The notes beneath the pieces are model-generated. The model worked only from the letters and a program-made list of their open reading frames with translations, did no database searches and was not told the DNA's origin. This document shows, in pieces, positions 44,708 through 53,704 of a DNA stretch of 64,000 nucleotides. Origin of the DNA: Candidatus Stoquefichus sp. SB1 (GTDB lineage: Bacteria; Bacillota_I; Bacilli_A; Erysipelotrichales; Coprobacillaceae); assembly GCF_001244545.1 (NCBI RefSeq), contig NZ_LN852693.1:193750-257749 (forward strand). Reading direction: 5' to 3'. Made by a program: the position numbers and the translations under genes. Position 1 is the first letter of the stretch; the number at the start of each line of letters is the position of its first letter.

Positions 44708-46237
44708 TTGGAATACGCAATTGAAATGCTTAATATTACAAAAGAGTTTCCTGGAATTAAAGCCAATGATAATATTACTCTTCAAGTAAGACAAGGTGAA
44801 ATTCATGCACTTTTAGGTGAAAATGGTGCAGGAAAGTCAACATTGATGAGTATTCTTTTTGGCTTGTATCAGCCAGATGAAGGTCAAATTAAAATCAATG
44901 GTAAAGAAGTTCAGATTAACAATCCAAATGATGCCAATAAATATGCGATAGGAATGGTTCACCAGCATTTTAAATTGGTTCATAATTTTACAGTTTTGGA
45001 AAATATTATTTTGGGTGTTGAAGATACTTCAATGGGATTTATCAAAAAAAATGATGCTCGTAAGAAAGTTGTTGAATTATCCCAAAAATATCATTTAAAT
45101 GTTGATCCAGATGCTTATATTGAAGATATTACAGTGGGAATGCAACAACGTGTTGAGATTCTTAAAATGTTATTTAGAGATAATGATATTTTAATTTTTG
45201 ATGAACCGACGGCTGTTTTGACACCACAGGAAATCGAAGAATTAATGCATATTATGAAAGGATTAATTAAAGAAGGAAAATCAATTATTTTTATTACGCA
45301 TAAGTTAAATGAAATTAAAGCAGTTGCAGATCGCTGTACGATTTTACGTAAAGGTAAATATATTGATACAGTTGATGTTGCAAGTGTTTCAAAAGAAGAA
45401 ATGTCTGAGAAAATGGTTGGTAGAAAAGTTAATTTTAATGTTGAAAAAGATGAAATTGAAACAGGTACAACAATTTTAAAAGTTGAAAATTTAACATATC
45501 ATCCAAAGTCTTCTCATAAAGATATTCTTAAAAATATTTCTTTTCAGGTTCGTAGAGGAGAAATTGTATGTATAGCTGGAATTGATGGGAATGGACAAAG
45601 TGAACTCGTTTATGCGTTGACAGGAATGGTTCCGGTGACGAGTGGACATATTTATTTAAATGATGAAGATATTACAAAAACTTCTATTCGATATAGAAGT
45701 GATTGTGGTATGTCTCATATTCCTGAAGACCGACATAAACATGGTTTGGTTTTGGATTATACATTAGCTGAAAATCTGATTTTACGAAATTATTATAAAC
45801 CTGAATTTGAAAAGCATGGTTTTATTCGTTTTGATAAAATGAATCAGTATGCTAATCAGTTGATTGATAAATTTGATGTAAGATCTGGTGAAGGTGGAAA
45901 ATCAATTGCTAGAGGAATGTCAGGTGGTAATCAGCAAAAAGCAATTATTGCTAGAGAAATTGATAGCAATTCTGATTTACTGATTGCTGTTCAACCAACG
46001 AGAGGATTAGATGTAGGAGCAATTGAATTTATTCATAAACAATTAGTAGAACATCGAGATCATGATAAAGGTGTCTTATTGGTTTCGCTTGAATTAGATG
46101 AAGTCATGAATGTTAGTGATCGTATTTTGGTTATGTATGAAGGAGAAATCGTTGCTGATTTAAATCCTAAAGAAATTGATACGAAAGAATTAGGTCTTTA
46201 TATGGCTGGGTCAAAGAGAGGTGTAGGATATGAATAA
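44708..46237 (+). CDS. ABC transporter ATPase, tandem nucleotide-binding domains (NupO-like)
   Basis: A 509-residue duplicated ATPase as in sugar/nucleoside (RbsA/NupO) importers. First domain: Walker A GENGAGKSTL, signature region ITVGMQQRVEILKML (instead of LSGGQ) and Walker B LIFDEPTAVL. Second domain: GIDGNGQSEL for Walker A, signature RGMSGGNQQKAIIAREI and LLIAVQPTRGLD. The asymmetry is normal for this group. TTG 44708 is favoured by the GAGGTGAGG site; GTG 44699 overlaps it. Overlaps the next gene by 8 nt. Confidence 0.9.
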   Translation: MEYAIEMLNITKEFPGIKANDNITLQVRQGEIHALLGENGAGKSTLMSILFGLYQPDEGQIKINGKEVQINNPNDANKYAIGMVHQHFKLVHNFTVLENIILGVEDTSMGFIKKNDARKKVVELSQKYHLNVDPDAYIEDITVGMQQRVEILKMLFRDNDILIFDEPTAVLTPQEIEELMHIMKGLIKEGKSIIFITHKLNEIKAVADRCTILRKGKYIDTVDVASVSKEEMSEKMVGRKVNFNVEKDEIETGTTILKVENLTYHPKSSHKDILKNISFQVRRGEIVCIAGIDGNGQSELVYALTGMVPVTSGHIYLNDEDITKTSIRYRSDCGMSHIPEDRHKHGLVLDYTLAENLILRNYYKPEFEKHGFIRFDKMNQYANQLIDKFDVRSGEGGKSIARGMSGGNQQKAIIAREIDSNSDLLIAVQPTRGLDVGAIEFIHKQLVEHRDHDKGVLLVSLELDEVMNVSDRILVMYEGEIVADLNPKEIDTKELGLYMAGSKRGVGYE

Positions 46238-47345
46238 TTTAAAAGATAGAATTTCTGCTTTATTCAAAAAAGAAGGCAGTAAGTCTGTTGTCTCATCTTT
46301 GGCTGCGATTGGAATGGGTTTATTGTTTGGACTATTAATTATAGTGATTGCCAATCCATCAGATGCTTTGTCGGGATTTAAATTACTTTTAACAGGTGGT
46401 TTTTATCGTGGTGCAAAAAGTTTAGGACAAGTTTTTTATCTTGCTGTTCCTATTATGATGACAGGGCTTTCTGTTGCTTTTGCTTTTAAATGTGGAGAGT
46501 TCAATATTGGAACACCAGGACAATATATTGTTGGTGCATTTACAGCTGTTTTTGTGGCTTTAAAATGTACATTTATTCCTGATTCAATATTATGGATTTT
46601 CTGTATCTTGGCTGCTGGTATTGCTGGAGCATTATGGGCTATTATCCCAGGTGTTTTAAAAGCCTTTAAAAATGTAAATGTTGTTATTTCATGTATTATG
46701 TGTAATTACATTGGTATGTTATTGGTAATTGAAGGAATTAAAGCTTTCATTTATAATCCGGCTGGAGCTGAATCATTTGCTGTACCAGCATCTAAAGCTA
46801 TACCGGCTTTCGGGTTAGATTTGTTGTTTCCGGATTCAAATATTAACTTTGGAATTATTATTGCTATTGGTTTTTGTATATTAGCTTATATCATTATGAA
46901 TAAAACAACTTTTGGATATGAATTAAAAGCTTGTGGTTATAATTCTAATGCTGCAAAATATGCTGGTATGAATGAAAAGAAATGTATTATTTTATCAATG
47001 GCGATTGCTGGTTTTTTTGCTGGAGTCGGTGGCGCTATTGCTTATCTTTCTGGAACTGGAAAAACATTACCTATCTCTGAAGTTTTACCAAATGAAGGCT
47101 TTAATGGTATTCCGGTTGCACTACTTGGTTTTAATAATCCAATTGGTTGTATTTTTGCGGCTTTATTTATTGGATATATTAATGTTGGTGGTAATTATAT
47201 GCAATCATTAAATATTGCTGTTGAAGTTATTGATATTATTGTTGCATCAATTATCTATTTTAGTTCTTTTACTTTGTTTATTAAGATGATTTTCAATCAT
47301 CATAAGAATAAAAAAATAAAAATAGAAGAAGGAGGGCATGAATAA
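46230..47345 (+). CDS. nucleoside ABC transporter permease 1 (NupP-like)
   Basis: A 371-residue BPD_transp_2 family permease with about ten membrane helices. The family motif is AKYAGMNEKKCIILSMAIAG near residue 245, and there are glycine-rich helices such as GFFAGVGGAIAYLSGTG. It overlaps the ATPase gene by 8 nt and its TAA abuts/overlaps the start of the second permease, so the heterodimer is co-translated. Confidence 0.9.
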   Translation: MNNLKDRISALFKKEGSKSVVSSLAAIGMGLLFGLLIIVIANPSDALSGFKLLLTGGFYRGAKSLGQVFYLAVPIMMTGLSVAFAFKCGEFNIGTPGQYIVGAFTAVFVALKCTFIPDSILWIFCILAAGIAGALWAIIPGVLKAFKNVNVVISCIMCNYIGMLLVIEGIKAFIYNPAGAESFAVPASKAIPAFGLDLLFPDSNINFGIIIAIGFCILAYIIMNKTTFGYELKACGYNSNAAKYAGMNEKKCIILSMAIAGFFAGVGGAIAYLSGTGKTLPISEVLPNEGFNGIPVALLGFNNPIGCIFAALFIGYINVGGNYMQSLNIAVEVIDIIVASIIYFSSFTLFIKMIFNHHKNKKIKIEEGGHE

Positions 47346-48307
47346 TGAATATTGTTTATTTCTTATTTGCGCAAACCTTATTATTTGCTATCCCTTTAAT
47401 GGTTGTTGCTTTAGGGGGAATGTTTTCAGAACGTAGTGGTGTTATTAATATTGCTTTGGAAGGTATCATGATTTTAGGTGGTTTCTTTGGTATTTTCTTT
47501 ATTAATTTCATGCAGACAAATCAGATTTTGTCTGGCCAGGCTTTGTTGCTGGTTGCTTTATTAGTTGCTGGTGTTGTTGGGGCATTGTTTTCACTTTTAC
47601 ATGCATTTGCTTCTATTCACTTAAAAGCTGACCAGACAATTAGTGGGACTGCGTTGAATTTGTTTGCACCTGCTTTGGGATTATTTATTGCTAAAACTGT
47701 TCAAGATGGTGTGCAAAGTGTTATGTTTGAAAATCAATTTAGAATTGAAGCTGTTCCAATACTTTCAGATATTCCGATTTTAGGAGATTTGTTTTTTAAA
47801 AATTGTTATTTAACAACATTTATAGGTATTTTCATTTTAATTGCTTCTTATGTTTTCCTTATGAAAACAAGAATAGGTTTGCGTTTAAGATCATGTGGTG
47901 AAAACCCTCAGGCATCTGATGCGGCTGGAATTAGTGTTTATAAAATGCGATATTTAGGTGTTGTTATATCAGGTTTTCTAGCTGGAGTTGGTGGCCTTAT
48001 TTATATTTTACCAATTAGTACAGAATTCAATTGTAACGTGGCTGGATATGGATTCTTGGCACTTGCAGTATTGATTTTTGGAAATTGGAAACCATGGCGA
48101 ATTGCTGGAGCTGCGTTCTTCTTTGGAGTGACAAAGACGATTGCATATACATATAATTCCATATCGTTTTTAGCAGCGCTTTCTTTGCCTGCGACTGCAT
48201 ATAAGTTAATCCCTTATGTTGCAACTTTAATTTTGCTTGCCTTTACTTCTAAAAATTCGGCAGCACCAAAAGCAGAAGGGGAACCTTTTGATAAAGCAAA
48301 ACGTTAG
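47345..48307 (+). CDS. nucleoside ABC transporter permease 2 (NupQ-like)
   Basis: A 320-residue permease of the same superfamily with ALGGMFSERSGVINIALEGI near the N-terminus and the coupling-helix region GENPQASDAAGISVYKMRYL near 190. With the BMP lipoprotein, ATPase and first permease it forms a complete purine-nucleoside importer. A terminator follows the stop codon by 6 nt. This transporter sits between spoIIIE and the M16 peptidase pair, as in several Firmicutes. Confidence 0.9.
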   Translation: MNIVYFLFAQTLLFAIPLMVVALGGMFSERSGVINIALEGIMILGGFFGIFFINFMQTNQILSGQALLLVALLVAGVVGALFSLLHAFASIHLKADQTISGTALNLFAPALGLFIAKTVQDGVQSVMFENQFRIEAVPILSDIPILGDLFFKNCYLTTFIGIFILIASYVFLMKTRIGLRLRSCGENPQASDAAGISVYKMRYLGVVISGFLAGVGGLIYILPISTEFNCNVAGYGFLALAVLIFGNWKPWRIAGAAFFFGVTKTIAYTYNSISFLAALSLPATAYKLIPYVATLILLAFTSKNSAAPKAEGEPFDKAKR

Positions 48308-48313
48308 AAAACT

Positions 48314-48345
48314 GATCAAGACAATAAGTCTTGGTCTTTTTTATT
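48314..48345 (+). terminator. rho-independent terminator of the nucleoside transporter operon
   Basis: GATCAAGAC-AATAA-GTCTTGGTC stem (48314-48336) followed by TTTTTT. Confidence 0.85.
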
Positions 48346-48399
48346 TTATTTTTTATAAAAATGAGTATAATAGTAATATGTGACAAAAAAGGAGGATTT

Positions 48400-49674
48400 A
48401 TGAAAACTGTATATCAAATGAAGGGATATACTTTGCATCTTATCCCTACAAAGAAATTTAAAACGATTACAATATCTTTGCGAATGCAAAGTCCCTTAAC
48501 TAAAGAAACAACAACATTGCGAACACTTTTAACATTTGTTTTAATTGCGGCAACCAAAGATTATCCATCTACAAAACTTTTAGCAAGTTATCTTGATGAT
48601 AATTATGGGGCTCGTTTATCAACAAATGTAGCAACAAAAGGTCAATCTCAAATTATGAATGTTTATACGAGCTTTGTAAATGATGTATACCTTCCTCAAA
48701 ATGAACAGTTATTGGAAAAACAAATTCAACTCTTGAGTGATCTCTTTTTTAATCCATTTGTTATTGATAATGCATTTGATGAAACAATTGTTGAATTAAA
48801 GAAAAAAGAATTAAAAGAAAGATTACAAGTGGCTAAAGATGATAAATTTTCTTATTCCTTAGATAAATTATTTGAATATATGGGAAAAGATCAAACATTG
48901 GGTGTTCCAAGTACTGGTTATGAAGATGAAATTGAAAAAATTGATGCTCATAGTCTCTATCAGTATTTCTTGAATTGTATTAATGAAGATGAGAAACATA
49001 TTTATGTGGTAGGTGATATTGATGAAACGATTGTAGATATTTTTGAACAGTATTTGCAATTTCCAATGAATACGCATGATTATGCTTCTGCTTATACTTT
49101 TACGAGTGAACGTAAAGAAGTATTAGAAGTTATTGAAAAACAAGATATTACGCAATCTAAATTAAATTTGGGTTATCGTATTGACTGTGATTTTACATCT
49201 TTAAATCATTATGCTTTTACTGTTTTTAATGCTATTTTTGGTGGTTTCTCACAATCACGTCTTTTCCAGGTTGTAAGAGAAGAAAATAGCCTTTGTTATT
49301 ATGTTTCCTCTAGTTATGATGCTTTTAATGGGATTATGCTTGTCAACGCAGGAATAGAGGCTGCTGATTACCATAAGACAATGGATTTAATTGCCCAAGA
49401 ACTCACAAGAATACAAAATGGTGATTTGGCTGATCATGATATTGAAATTGCAAAAATGATGTTAGAAAATGCTTTACGTAAAACTAAGGATGAAGCTGGA
49501 AGTATGATTACCCTTGCTTATAATCGTGATATTACTCATAAAGAAGAGACAAATGATGAATATATTGCAAAATTATTAAATGTTAAGAAAGAGGATATTA
49601 TTAATGTAGCCTCAAAAGTTCAATTAGATACAATTTTCTTCTTAACAGGAAAGGATTTCAATGAAAACAATTAA
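48400..49674 (+). CDS. M16 peptidase-like protein, non-catalytic partner (YmfF-like)
   Basis: A 424-residue M16 (pitrilysin) fold protein of the YmfF type. No HxxEH zinc motif is present, as expected for the non-catalytic half of a heterodimeric M16 peptidase; conserved pieces include ASYLDDNYGARLSTNVATKG and YCVSSSYDAF-like SLCYYVSSSYDAF. AAAGGAGGATTT supports ATG 48400, not the start at 48331. It overlaps the catalytic partner gene by 14 nt. Substrate unknown. Confidence 0.85.
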   Translation: MKTVYQMKGYTLHLIPTKKFKTITISLRMQSPLTKETTTLRTLLTFVLIAATKDYPSTKLLASYLDDNYGARLSTNVATKGQSQIMNVYTSFVNDVYLPQNEQLLEKQIQLLSDLFFNPFVIDNAFDETIVELKKKELKERLQVAKDDKFSYSLDKLFEYMGKDQTLGVPSTGYEDEIEKIDAHSLYQYFLNCINEDEKHIYVVGDIDETIVDIFEQYLQFPMNTHDYASAYTFTSERKEVLEVIEKQDITQSKLNLGYRIDCDFTSLNHYAFTVFNAIFGGFSQSRLFQVVREENSLCYYVSSSYDAFNGIMLVNAGIEAADYHKTMDLIAQELTRIQNGDLADHDIEIAKMMLENALRKTKDEAGSMITLAYNRDITHKEETNDEYIAKLLNVKKEDIINVASKVQLDTIFFLTGKDFNENN

Positions 49675-50947
49675 TTATCAAACCCTTCAAGAAACATTAT
49701 ATTATGAACAAATGGATAATGGATTAAATGTTTATTTGTTACCTAAAAAAGGGTTTTCAAAAACTTATGGTCTCTTTTCAACTCATTTTGGATCAATAGA
49801 TACGACTTTTGTTCCAATTGGAGAAACAGAAATGATAAAAGTTCCTGATGGCATTGCACATTTTTTAGAACATAAAATGTTTGAAATGGAAGATGGTGAT
49901 GCTAGTAATGCTTTTGCAAAACTTGGTGCGAGTACAAATGCATTTACTTCTTCATCACGAACTGCTTATCTTTTTAGTACAACAAGTCATGAAAATGAAT
50001 GTATTGAATTATTATTAGATTTTGTTCAAGATATTTATCTGACACCAGAAAATGTAGAAAAAGAAAAAGGAATTATTAATCAGGAAATTGGTATGTATGA
50101 TGATGATCCTGATTGGCGTTGTTATTTTGGTAGTATTCAAAATCTTTATCAAAAACATCCAGTTAAGATTGATATTGCTGGAACGGTAGAAACAGTTGCG
50201 CAAATTGATAAAGAGACTTTGGAAAAATGTTATCATACATTCTATCATCCAAGTAATATGATGTTATTTGTGGTTGGAAATATTGAACCTAATGAAACCA
50301 TGGAACTTATTCGACATAATCAGGCTCAAAAAGATTTTGAACGTGAAAATATGGTAGAAAGAGCAATTGTTGAAGAACCATATGAAATTGATCAAAAAGA
50401 AGAAGTTTTACAGATGGATGTTGTTATGCCAAAATTAATTGTTTCTATGAAAATAAATGATATTTTACAAGATCCAAAGGAAAAACTGAAACGAGAGTTA
50501 GGAATGAATGTGCTTTTAGATCTTCTTTTTGCAAGAAGTTCATCATTATATGAGAAATGGACACAAGAAGGGCTTATCAACGATAGTTTTAGTGCAAGTT
50601 TCACACAAGAACGTGATTATTCTTTTTTACAAATCGGTGGTGATACAACAAAACCTGAACAGTTAAAAGAGAAAATATTGGATTTGATTGAAGATATGAA
50701 AGACTATCAGATTTGTGAGGAAGAATTTAATCGTGTGAAAAAGAAAAATATTGGGATGTTAATTGGTGTTTTTAATAGTCCTGAAAGTATTGCTAATTTG
50801 TTTAGTCGTTATTATTTTGAAGGTATTATGATTTTTGATTTAATTGATTGTGTCTCAACATTAACATTAGATCAATTAAATGAGCTTAAACAGTTATTTA
50901 ATTTAGACTATACAAGTACATGTATTATTTCACCAAAAAATAGTTAA
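49661..50947 (+). CDS. M16 zinc peptidase, catalytic partner (YmfH-like)
   Basis: A 428-residue M16 peptidase with the inverted zinc motif HFLEHKMF near residue 68 and the downstream Glu in EKEKGIINQEIGMYDDDPDW near 130-150. Together with the 48400 product it should form the YmfF/YmfH pair, cytoplasmic and of unknown substrate. In Bacillus the pair lies downstream of spoIIIE, as here. No ribosome site of its own is evident beyond AACAGGAAAGG inside the preceding gene, indicating coupling. A terminator follows. Confidence 0.9.
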   Translation: MKTINYQTLQETLYYEQMDNGLNVYLLPKKGFSKTYGLFSTHFGSIDTTFVPIGETEMIKVPDGIAHFLEHKMFEMEDGDASNAFAKLGASTNAFTSSSRTAYLFSTTSHENECIELLLDFVQDIYLTPENVEKEKGIINQEIGMYDDDPDWRCYFGSIQNLYQKHPVKIDIAGTVETVAQIDKETLEKCYHTFYHPSNMMLFVVGNIEPNETMELIRHNQAQKDFERENMVERAIVEEPYEIDQKEEVLQMDVVMPKLIVSMKINDILQDPKEKLKRELGMNVLLDLLFARSSSLYEKWTQEGLINDSFSASFTQERDYSFLQIGGDTTKPEQLKEKILDLIEDMKDYQICEEEFNRVKKKNIGMLIGVFNSPESIANLFSRYYFEGIMIFDLIDCVSTLTLDQLNELKQLFNLDYTSTCIISPKNS

Positions 50948-50950
50948 AAT

Positions 50951-50978
50951 AGCCAGTTTGAACTGGCTTGTTCTTTTT
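50951..50978 (+). terminator. rho-independent terminator after the M16 pair
   Basis: AGCCAGTT-TG-AACTGGCT followed by TGTTCTTTTT. Confidence 0.85.
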
Positions 50979-51082
50979 GGGATTGAAAGTGGAGAAATAG
51001 TTCCTGAAAAAGTCTTGGAAAATGGTAAAATCATAAATTTTTATGAAAAATTAAGGAATTTTAAAACATCAATAAAAGGGAG

Positions 51083-51110
51083 TTTACAGATTTTAATTTT
51101 ATGATATAAT
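51083..51110 (+). promoter_or_regulatory. strong promoter for the structured RNA
   Basis: TTTACA (51083-51088), 16-bp spacer, TATAAT (51105-51110) with an extended -10 TG. Predicted transcription start near 51117. The 50979-51082 stretch before it has no gene. Confidence 0.7.
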
Positions 51111-51116
51111 GTGATT

Positions 51117-51278
51117 GACCTAAGAGATATATGTATTTCCTACACTATAGATACGGGAATCTGATTGTTGGTCGATGGTGTTGAATGCCTATCAAGAATA
51201 GGAATCCTAAAATCGAGCACAAGATACCCACCTGAATATACCAGGGATTAATCTAAAAAACTCTTAGGTTTTTCTTTT
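51117..51278 (+). ncRNA. structured RNA, 6S-like candidate or cis-acting leader of ynzC
   Basis: About 160 nt starting at a strong promoter. Closing stem CCTAAGAG (51119-51126) with CTCTTAGG (51261-51268), then TTTTTCTTTT. Inside are GTCGAT/ATCGA pairing, an apical hairpin CCTAT-CAAGA-ATAGG (51188-51202), and CCTG/CAGG (51230-51245) in a large asymmetric bubble. A long rod with a central bubble is the 6S RNA plan, and no T-box, TPP or other riboswitch core is visible. The T run after the closing stem could also terminate before the DUF896 gene. The structure is seen; the identity is inference. Confidence 0.5.
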
Positions 51279-51290
51279 GGAGGAATGAAT

Positions 51291-51521
51291 ATGGCTAAAA
51301 TAAGTGATGAAATGATCAAAGAGATTAATGAGTTAGCTCATAAAAGCAAAACTGTTGGATTAAGTGAAGAAGAAAAGCAAAGACAACATGAATTGCGTCA
51401 AGAGTATTTACGCATTTTTAGAAGTGGTTTTGATCAACAGTTGAAAAGCATTAAGGTTGTTGATGCAAATGGTCGTGATGTAACACCAAAAAAACTCAAA
51501 AAAGCAAAAAAATTGAATTAA
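51291..51521 (+). CDS. DUF896/YnzC family protein
   Basis: A 76-residue protein of the YnzC/DUF896 family: ISDEMIKEINELAHKSKTVG, EEEKQRQHELRQEYLRIFRS and VVDANGRDVTPKK. The family folds as a two-helix coiled hairpin with unknown role, part of the SOS regulon in Bacillus (ynzC). GGAGG (51279-51283) fits ATG 51291 better than ATG 51285. It lies directly downstream of the structured RNA, so expression may depend on readthrough of that RNA. Confidence 0.9.
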   Translation: MAKISDEMIKEINELAHKSKTVGLSEEEKQRQHELRQEYLRIFRSGFDQQLKSIKVVDANGRDVTPKKLKKAKKLN

Positions 51522-51547
51522 TTTATAGAAATTTGTCAAATTGATAT

Positions 51548-51575
51548 TTGCTATTATGCTTAATTTGTGTATAAT
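51548..51575 (+). promoter_or_regulatory. probable transketolase promoter
   Basis: TTGCTA (51548-51553), 16-bp spacer, TATAAT (51570-51575), 35 nt before the start codon. Confidence 0.5.
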
Positions 51576-51610
51576 AACGATGAGTGTGTTTTGAGGAGGA
51601 AAAAGAAGAA

Positions 51611-53584
51611 ATGAATCAATCGGAATTATCAATAGCGACAATTAGATCTTTAGGAATTGATATGATTAATAAAGCAAATTCAGGGCATCCTGGAATGGTA
51701 CTGGGGTCAGCACCAGCTTTATATACCTTATTTACAAAGGAATTAAAGATATTTCCTCAAGAATCTGATTGGTTTAATAGAGATCGTTTTGTTCTTGCAA
51801 GTGGACATGCGTCTTCATTATTATACAGCTTATTACATTTGTCAGGTTTTGATTTGACAATGGATGATTTAAAAGCGTTTAGACAATGGCAAAGCCGTAC
51901 ACCTGGACATCCTGAGTTAGAATTAACTGATGGTGTTGATGCCTCAAGTGGACCTTTAGGACAAGGGATCCCAATGGCAGTTGGAATGGCAATGGCTGAA
52001 TGTTATTTAGCACAACGCTATAACCAAGATGAATATGAAGTTGTCAATCACTATACGTATGCATTATGTGGTGATGGCGATATGCAAGAAGGTGTCACAT
52101 ATGAGGCCGCATCTTTAGCGGGACACCTGGCTTTAGGAAAATTAATTGTTATTTATGATTCAAATCATGTCACTTTAGATGGACCTTTGGATTATTCATT
52201 TAGTGAAGATGTGAAAAAAAGATACGAAGCTATGAATTGGCAAGTTATCTGTGTCAATGATGGTAATGATACAAATGCAATTTTAAAAGCAATCAAAAAA
52301 GGAAAGAAAGAAAGCTTTAAACCAACTTTAATTATTATGGATACAGTGATTGGTTATGGTTCTCAAAATCAGGGAACAAGTAAAGTTCATGGTGCTCCAT
52401 TAGGTGAAGATGATGGAAAAAAAGCAAAATTATCTTATGGATTTGATCATGAAGATTTCTTTGTTCCTGAAGATGTTTATCTTGATTTTCAAAAAAATGT
52501 TATGAATCGTGGTAAACGTGCATTTAATAAATGGAAAAAAATGATGCGTGATTATAAAAATGCATATCCTGAACTTTATAAAGAACTTGCTGATGCAGTT
52601 AAAGGACAATATACATTTGATTATGAAAAAATGCTTCCTGATTATCCTGCAGGATTAAGTGAAGCAACACGTAACACAAGTGAAAAATTAATTAATGAAA
52701 TTGCAAAGCAAAATCCAACGTTTTTATCTGGAACAGCGGATTTAGCATCTTCAACAAAAACAACAATCAAAGACGGTGGGCGTTTTAGTTGTGATGATTA
52801 TAGCGGTCGAAATCTTTATTTTGGAATTAGAGAATTTGCTATGGTGACAATTATGAACGGGATGACCTTGCACCAAGGCGTTAAAGTTGCCTCAGGTGGT
52901 TTCCTTGTTTTTAGTGATTATTTCAAGGCTGCATTAAGAATGGCATGTTTAATGAAATTACCAATTATTTTGCCACTATCACATGATTCAATAGCTGTAG
53001 GTGAAGATGGACCAACACATCAGCCAGTTGAACAATTAGCGATGATGCGTTCAATGGTCAATATTCAGGTTCTAAGACCAGCTGATGCTTTTGAAATGTG
53101 TGCTGCATGGAAAAAAGCAGTAGAGACAACAGATAAACCAACTGCATTGATTCTTACAAGACAAAATGTAACGAATATGACAAATGCAACATTTGATGAT
53201 GTTAATCATGGAGCTTATATTGTTTCATCTGAACAAAATCAATTGGATGGTATTTTGATTGCAACTGGTAGTGAAGTTGAATTGGCAATCAATGCACAAG
53301 CAGAATTGTTGAAAAAAGGACATGATGTGCGTGTTGTTTCAATGCCATCAATGGAATTGTTTGATGCTCAAAGTGATGAGTATAAGGAATCTGTATTACC
53401 TCAATCAATGAGAAAACGTCTTGGTATTGAAATGGCAACTGATTTTGGTTGGTATAAATATATTGGATTAGATGGAAAAATGATTTCTGTTAATCAGTTT
53501 GGTGCCAGTGCTCCAGCTGCTCAAGTGATTGAAGAATATGGCTTTACTGTTGAAAACATTGTGAATACTTTCTTAGCTATGTAA
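51611..53584 (+). CDS. tkt: transketolase
   Basis: A 657-residue thiamine-diphosphate enzyme of the pentose phosphate pathway. Motifs in order: NSGHPGMVLGSAPALY, GHASSLLYSLLHLSGFD, SGPLGQGIPMAVGMA, the ThDP/metal motif GDGDMQEGVTYEAASLAGHL, then the pyrimidine-binding domain with GIREFAMVTIMNGMTLH and SHDSIAVGEDGPTHQPVEQL. Length is normal. GAGGAGG (51593-51599) supports ATG 51611; the 51584 frame extension overlaps this site. Single-gene unit with its own promoter and terminator. Confidence 0.95.
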   Translation: MNQSELSIATIRSLGIDMINKANSGHPGMVLGSAPALYTLFTKELKIFPQESDWFNRDRFVLASGHASSLLYSLLHLSGFDLTMDDLKAFRQWQSRTPGHPELELTDGVDASSGPLGQGIPMAVGMAMAECYLAQRYNQDEYEVVNHYTYALCGDGDMQEGVTYEAASLAGHLALGKLIVIYDSNHVTLDGPLDYSFSEDVKKRYEAMNWQVICVNDGNDTNAILKAIKKGKKESFKPTLIIMDTVIGYGSQNQGTSKVHGAPLGEDDGKKAKLSYGFDHEDFFVPEDVYLDFQKNVMNRGKRAFNKWKKMMRDYKNAYPELYKELADAVKGQYTFDYEKMLPDYPAGLSEATRNTSEKLINEIAKQNPTFLSGTADLASSTKTTIKDGGRFSCDDYSGRNLYFGIREFAMVTIMNGMTLHQGVKVASGGFLVFSDYFKAALRMACLMKLPIILPLSHDSIAVGEDGPTHQPVEQLAMMRSMVNIQVLRPADAFEMCAAWKKAVETTDKPTALILTRQNVTNMTNATFDDVNHGAYIVSSEQNQLDGILIATGSEVELAINAQAELLKKGHDVRVVSMPSMELFDAQSDEYKESVLPQSMRKRLGIEMATDFGWYKYIGLDGKMISVNQFGASAPAAQVIEEYGFTVENIVNTFLAM

Positions 53585-53591
53585 ATATAAT

Positions 53592-53628
53592 AAACTGTTA
53601 ATATTTTTATTAACAGTTTTCTTTTTTT
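53592..53628 (+). terminator. rho-independent terminator after tkt
   Basis: AAACTGTTAATA-TTTT-TATTAACAGTTT, 12-bp stem, followed by TCTTTTTTT. Confidence 0.9.
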
Positions 53629-53665
53629 ATATAAAAGAAAACGGTTTCATTTATGCACTTTTCTA

Positions 53666-53674
53666 TGATATAAT
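53666..53674 (+). promoter_or_regulatory. extended -10 of the hydrogenase operon
   Basis: TGATATAAT 31 nt before the first operon start codon; the -35 region (TTTCAT, 53645-53650) is poor, consistent with an extended -10 or activated promoter. Confidence 0.5.
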
Positions 53675-53704
53675 AATATTAGTTAAAAAGAATGAGGTGA
53701 GAGT

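Noticed and set aside
51117-51278. SRP (4.5S) RNA, T-box or TPP riboswitch before ynzC/tkt
   Set aside because: The SRP GGAAGGTAGCAGC-type core, the T-box GGGTGGTACCGCG element and the TPP CTGAGA/ACCTGATCTGG elements are all absent.
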